Shown here: positions 6,012 to 7,065 of the stretch, one piece after another
How positions within the stretch are numbered: the stretch's first letter is position 1
Layout: the number at the start of each line of letters is the position of its first letter
Source of the DNA: an uncultured Acidobacteriota bacterium
GTDB lineage: Bacteria; Acidobacteriota; Blastocatellia; Pyrinomonadales; Pyrinomonadaceae
NCBI GenBank assembly: GCA_902826505.1
Contig: CADEFG010000258.1
Span: forward strand, 1 to 7,065
DNA length: 7,065 nucleotides
Direction: 5' to 3'
The notes under the pieces: model-generated
Told to the model about the DNA's origin: nothing
Databases searched by the model: none
The model's input: only the letters and a program-made list of their open reading frames with translations
Position numbers and translations under genes: made by a program

Positions 6012-6488
6012 CTATCTTTTCGTATTTGTTTCCTTCTTCGGTTCAGGTTTCTTTTCCGTGTTGGTTTTTGCCGTATTGGCAGCAGTGTTGGCAGGTGCCG
6101 TTACCGGAACATTTGTCACATTCGTATTGACCGGAACACTGATCGATGAGTTGGCGTTGGCGTCCGGGATGACCGGCGCGTTTGCATCGACATTGGCATT
6201 CGTGTTCGGCGTTGTCGTTTCGGCGGGTGTTTCGGGATTGGTCGAGAGAACCGAAACGCCGCCGTTTAACGCCGGCATCGAGAGCATCAGCGCCGATAAC
6301 ATAAAGATCGTCGCGGTGACGATCGTTGTTTTTGATAAAACCGTCGCCGTTCCGCGTGAACCGTAGGCGTTGCTCGACGTGCTGCTCGTAAAGAGCGCGC
6401 CGGCATCGGATTTTCCCGGTTGTAATAAAACCGTGACAATCAACACGATACAAGAAAGAAAAAATAATCCGTATAAAAAATAAGTCAA
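6012..6488 (-). CDS. secG: Protein translocase subunit SecG with a long low-complexity tail
   Basis: SecG assists SecYEG-mediated protein export across the inner membrane. The protein has 158 residues. Residues 2-22 form the first transmembrane helix, ending in the family motif VLLQPGKSDAG. The loop AYGSRGTATVLSKTT (41-55) is the typical SecG F/YGSRG segment, and residues about 52-71 form the second helix. Residues 83-158 are a repetitive Asn/Thr/Pro/Ala-rich tail ending in a Lys/Glu/Pro-rich stretch. This makes it clearly longer than E. coli (110) or Bacillus (about 76) SecG. With SecG topology the tail would be periplasmic. The start is TTG (6486-6488): no ATG exists before the first helix, and AGGTGG is 9 nt upstream. 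It follows tpiA by 21 bp and precedes tRNA-Leu, so the three form one unit. Confidence 0.92.
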   Translation of the reverse strand: MTYFLYGLFFLSCIVLIVTVLLQPGKSDAGALFTSSTSSNAYGSRGTATVLSKTTIVTATIFMLSALMLSMPALNGGVSVLSTNPETPAETTTPNTNANVDANAPVIPDANANSSISVPVNTNVTNVPVTAPANTAANTAKTNTEKKPEPKKETNTKR

Positions 6489-6497
6489 AGTTCTAAA

Positions 6498-6503
6498 CCA
6501 CCT
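6498..6503 (-). promoter_or_regulatory. Ribosome binding site supporting the TTG start of secG
   Basis: AGGTGG on the minus strand, one mismatch from AGGAGG, lies 9 nt before the TTG at 6486-6488. It sits in the short tpiA-secG gap and supports the non-ATG start. Confidence 0.6.
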
Positions 6504-6509
6504 AAAAAA

Positions 6510-7065
6510 CTACTTGTAATTAACAATCTTTGCAAAACTTTCCGCATCGAGGCTTGCGCCGCCGACGAGTGCTCCGTCAATATCTTTTTCACTCATCAAA
6601 ACCGCGATATTTTCGGGTTTGACCGAACCGCCGTATAGAATCCGCGTGGCGTTTGCCGTGTTTTCACCGTGCGATTCGGCTAATTTTTGACGGATAAAGC
6701 CGTGCATTTCTTGAGCCTGTTGAGGCGTGGCAGTTTTTCCGGTGCCGATCGCCCAAACAGGCTCGTAAGCGATTATGATACGTTCCATATCGGAAGTTGT
6801 CAAACCGTCCAAACCTTCGCGAACCTGTGTTTCGACCACTTCAAAAAGTTTTTCGCTCTCGCGTTCTTGCAAGGTTTCGCCGACACAAACAATCGCAGCT
6901 AAATTCGATCGAAGCGCGGATTTTGTCTTTTTATTGACCGATTCATTCGTTTCGCCGTAAAACTGGCGCCGTTCGGAATGACCGATGATCACGTGCGAAC
7001 AACCGACATCCCTGAGCATTTCGGCGGAAACTTCGCCGGTATTCGCCGATTGCGCGGCTTCATAC
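6510..7065 (-). CDS. tpiA: Triosephosphate isomerase, 5' end beyond the window
   Basis: Interconverts dihydroxyacetone phosphate and glyceraldehyde 3-phosphate in glycolysis, in the cytoplasm. The 184 C-terminal residues are visible; about 65 N-terminal ones, including the catalytic Asn/Lys pair of strand 1, lie past the right edge. The frame is open to the edge (YEAAQSANTGEVSAEML...), so the ATG at 7017-7019 is internal and not the start. Present are TGEVSAEML, the electrophilic histidine in IIGHSERR, the catalytic glutamate in AYEPVWAIGTG with the flexible loop 6 (GTGKTATP), and the phosphate-binding YGGSV and VGGAS loops. All visible catalytic residues are intact. It is followed after 21 bp by secG on the same strand, a common bacterial pairing. 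Confidence 0.97.
   Translation of the reverse strand, partial: YEAAQSANTGEVSAEMLRDVGCSHVIIGHSERRQFYGETNESVNKKTKSALRSNLAAIVCVGETLQERESEKLFEVVETQVREGLDGLTTSDMERIIIAYEPVWAIGTGKTATPQQAQEMHGFIRQKLAESHGENTANATRILYGGSVKPENIAVLMSEKDIDGALVGGASLDAESFAKIVNYK

Noticed and set aside
5763..6366. Plus-strand open frames running through the tRNA and opposite secG
   Set aside because: They cross a well-folded tRNA gene, and the remainder is antisense to the low-complexity secG tail.
1..7065. CRISPR array, insertion sequence, toxin-antitoxin pair or prophage genes
   Set aside because: No spaced direct repeats, transposase or integrase motifs, or small paired genes were seen; the tandem octamers at 57-80 have no spacers.

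Overview
The window comes from a Gram-negative bacterium with moderate GC. Two predicted exported proteins with Sec signal peptides, a SecG with the usual two-helix layout and the overall flavour of the proteins suggest Acidobacteriota (Blastocatellia-like). That placement is inference from memory of these families and was not searched. No phage, insertion sequence, CRISPR array or other mobile element is visible.

Layout from left to right. Positions 1-203 are non-coding and hold a striking repeat: three tandem 8-bp units (CTTGGCNN) running into a perfect 13-bp inverted repeat. Next, on the minus strand, is a zinc-finger thioredoxin of the TrxC (thioredoxin-2) type (204-659). It diverges across a 241-bp spacer from a plus-strand operon of three tightly packed genes: polyphosphate kinase ppk1 (901-3051), an exported protein with a protein-kinase-like residue constellation (3072-4064), and a DUF4956 membrane protein (4068-4976). 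The gaps are 20 bp and 3 bp. A long hairpin (4987-5025) separates this operon from a convergent minus-strand gene for an exported cysteine phosphatase with a Siw14/PFA-DSP-like active site (5040-5642).

The right end carries a minus-strand housekeeping cluster: tpiA (truncated by the window edge), secG with a TTG start and an unusually long Asn/Thr/Pro/Ala-rich tail, and tRNA-Leu(GAG) with encoded CCA, closed by an intrinsic terminator. The secG to tRNA-Leu(GAG) adjacency matches secG-leuU of Escherichia coli.

The most interesting part is 901-4976. In other bacteria DUF4956 genes are, from memory, often found next to VTC-type polyphosphate polymerases and CotH-type (kinase-fold) proteins. Here the polyphosphate enzyme is PPK1 and the kinase-like partner is an unrecognised exported protein. 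This suggests a parallel version of a polyphosphate-linked envelope module. The nearby phosphatase resembles enzymes that cleave phosphoanhydrides of inositol pyrophosphates, which fits the theme, but any functional link is conjecture.
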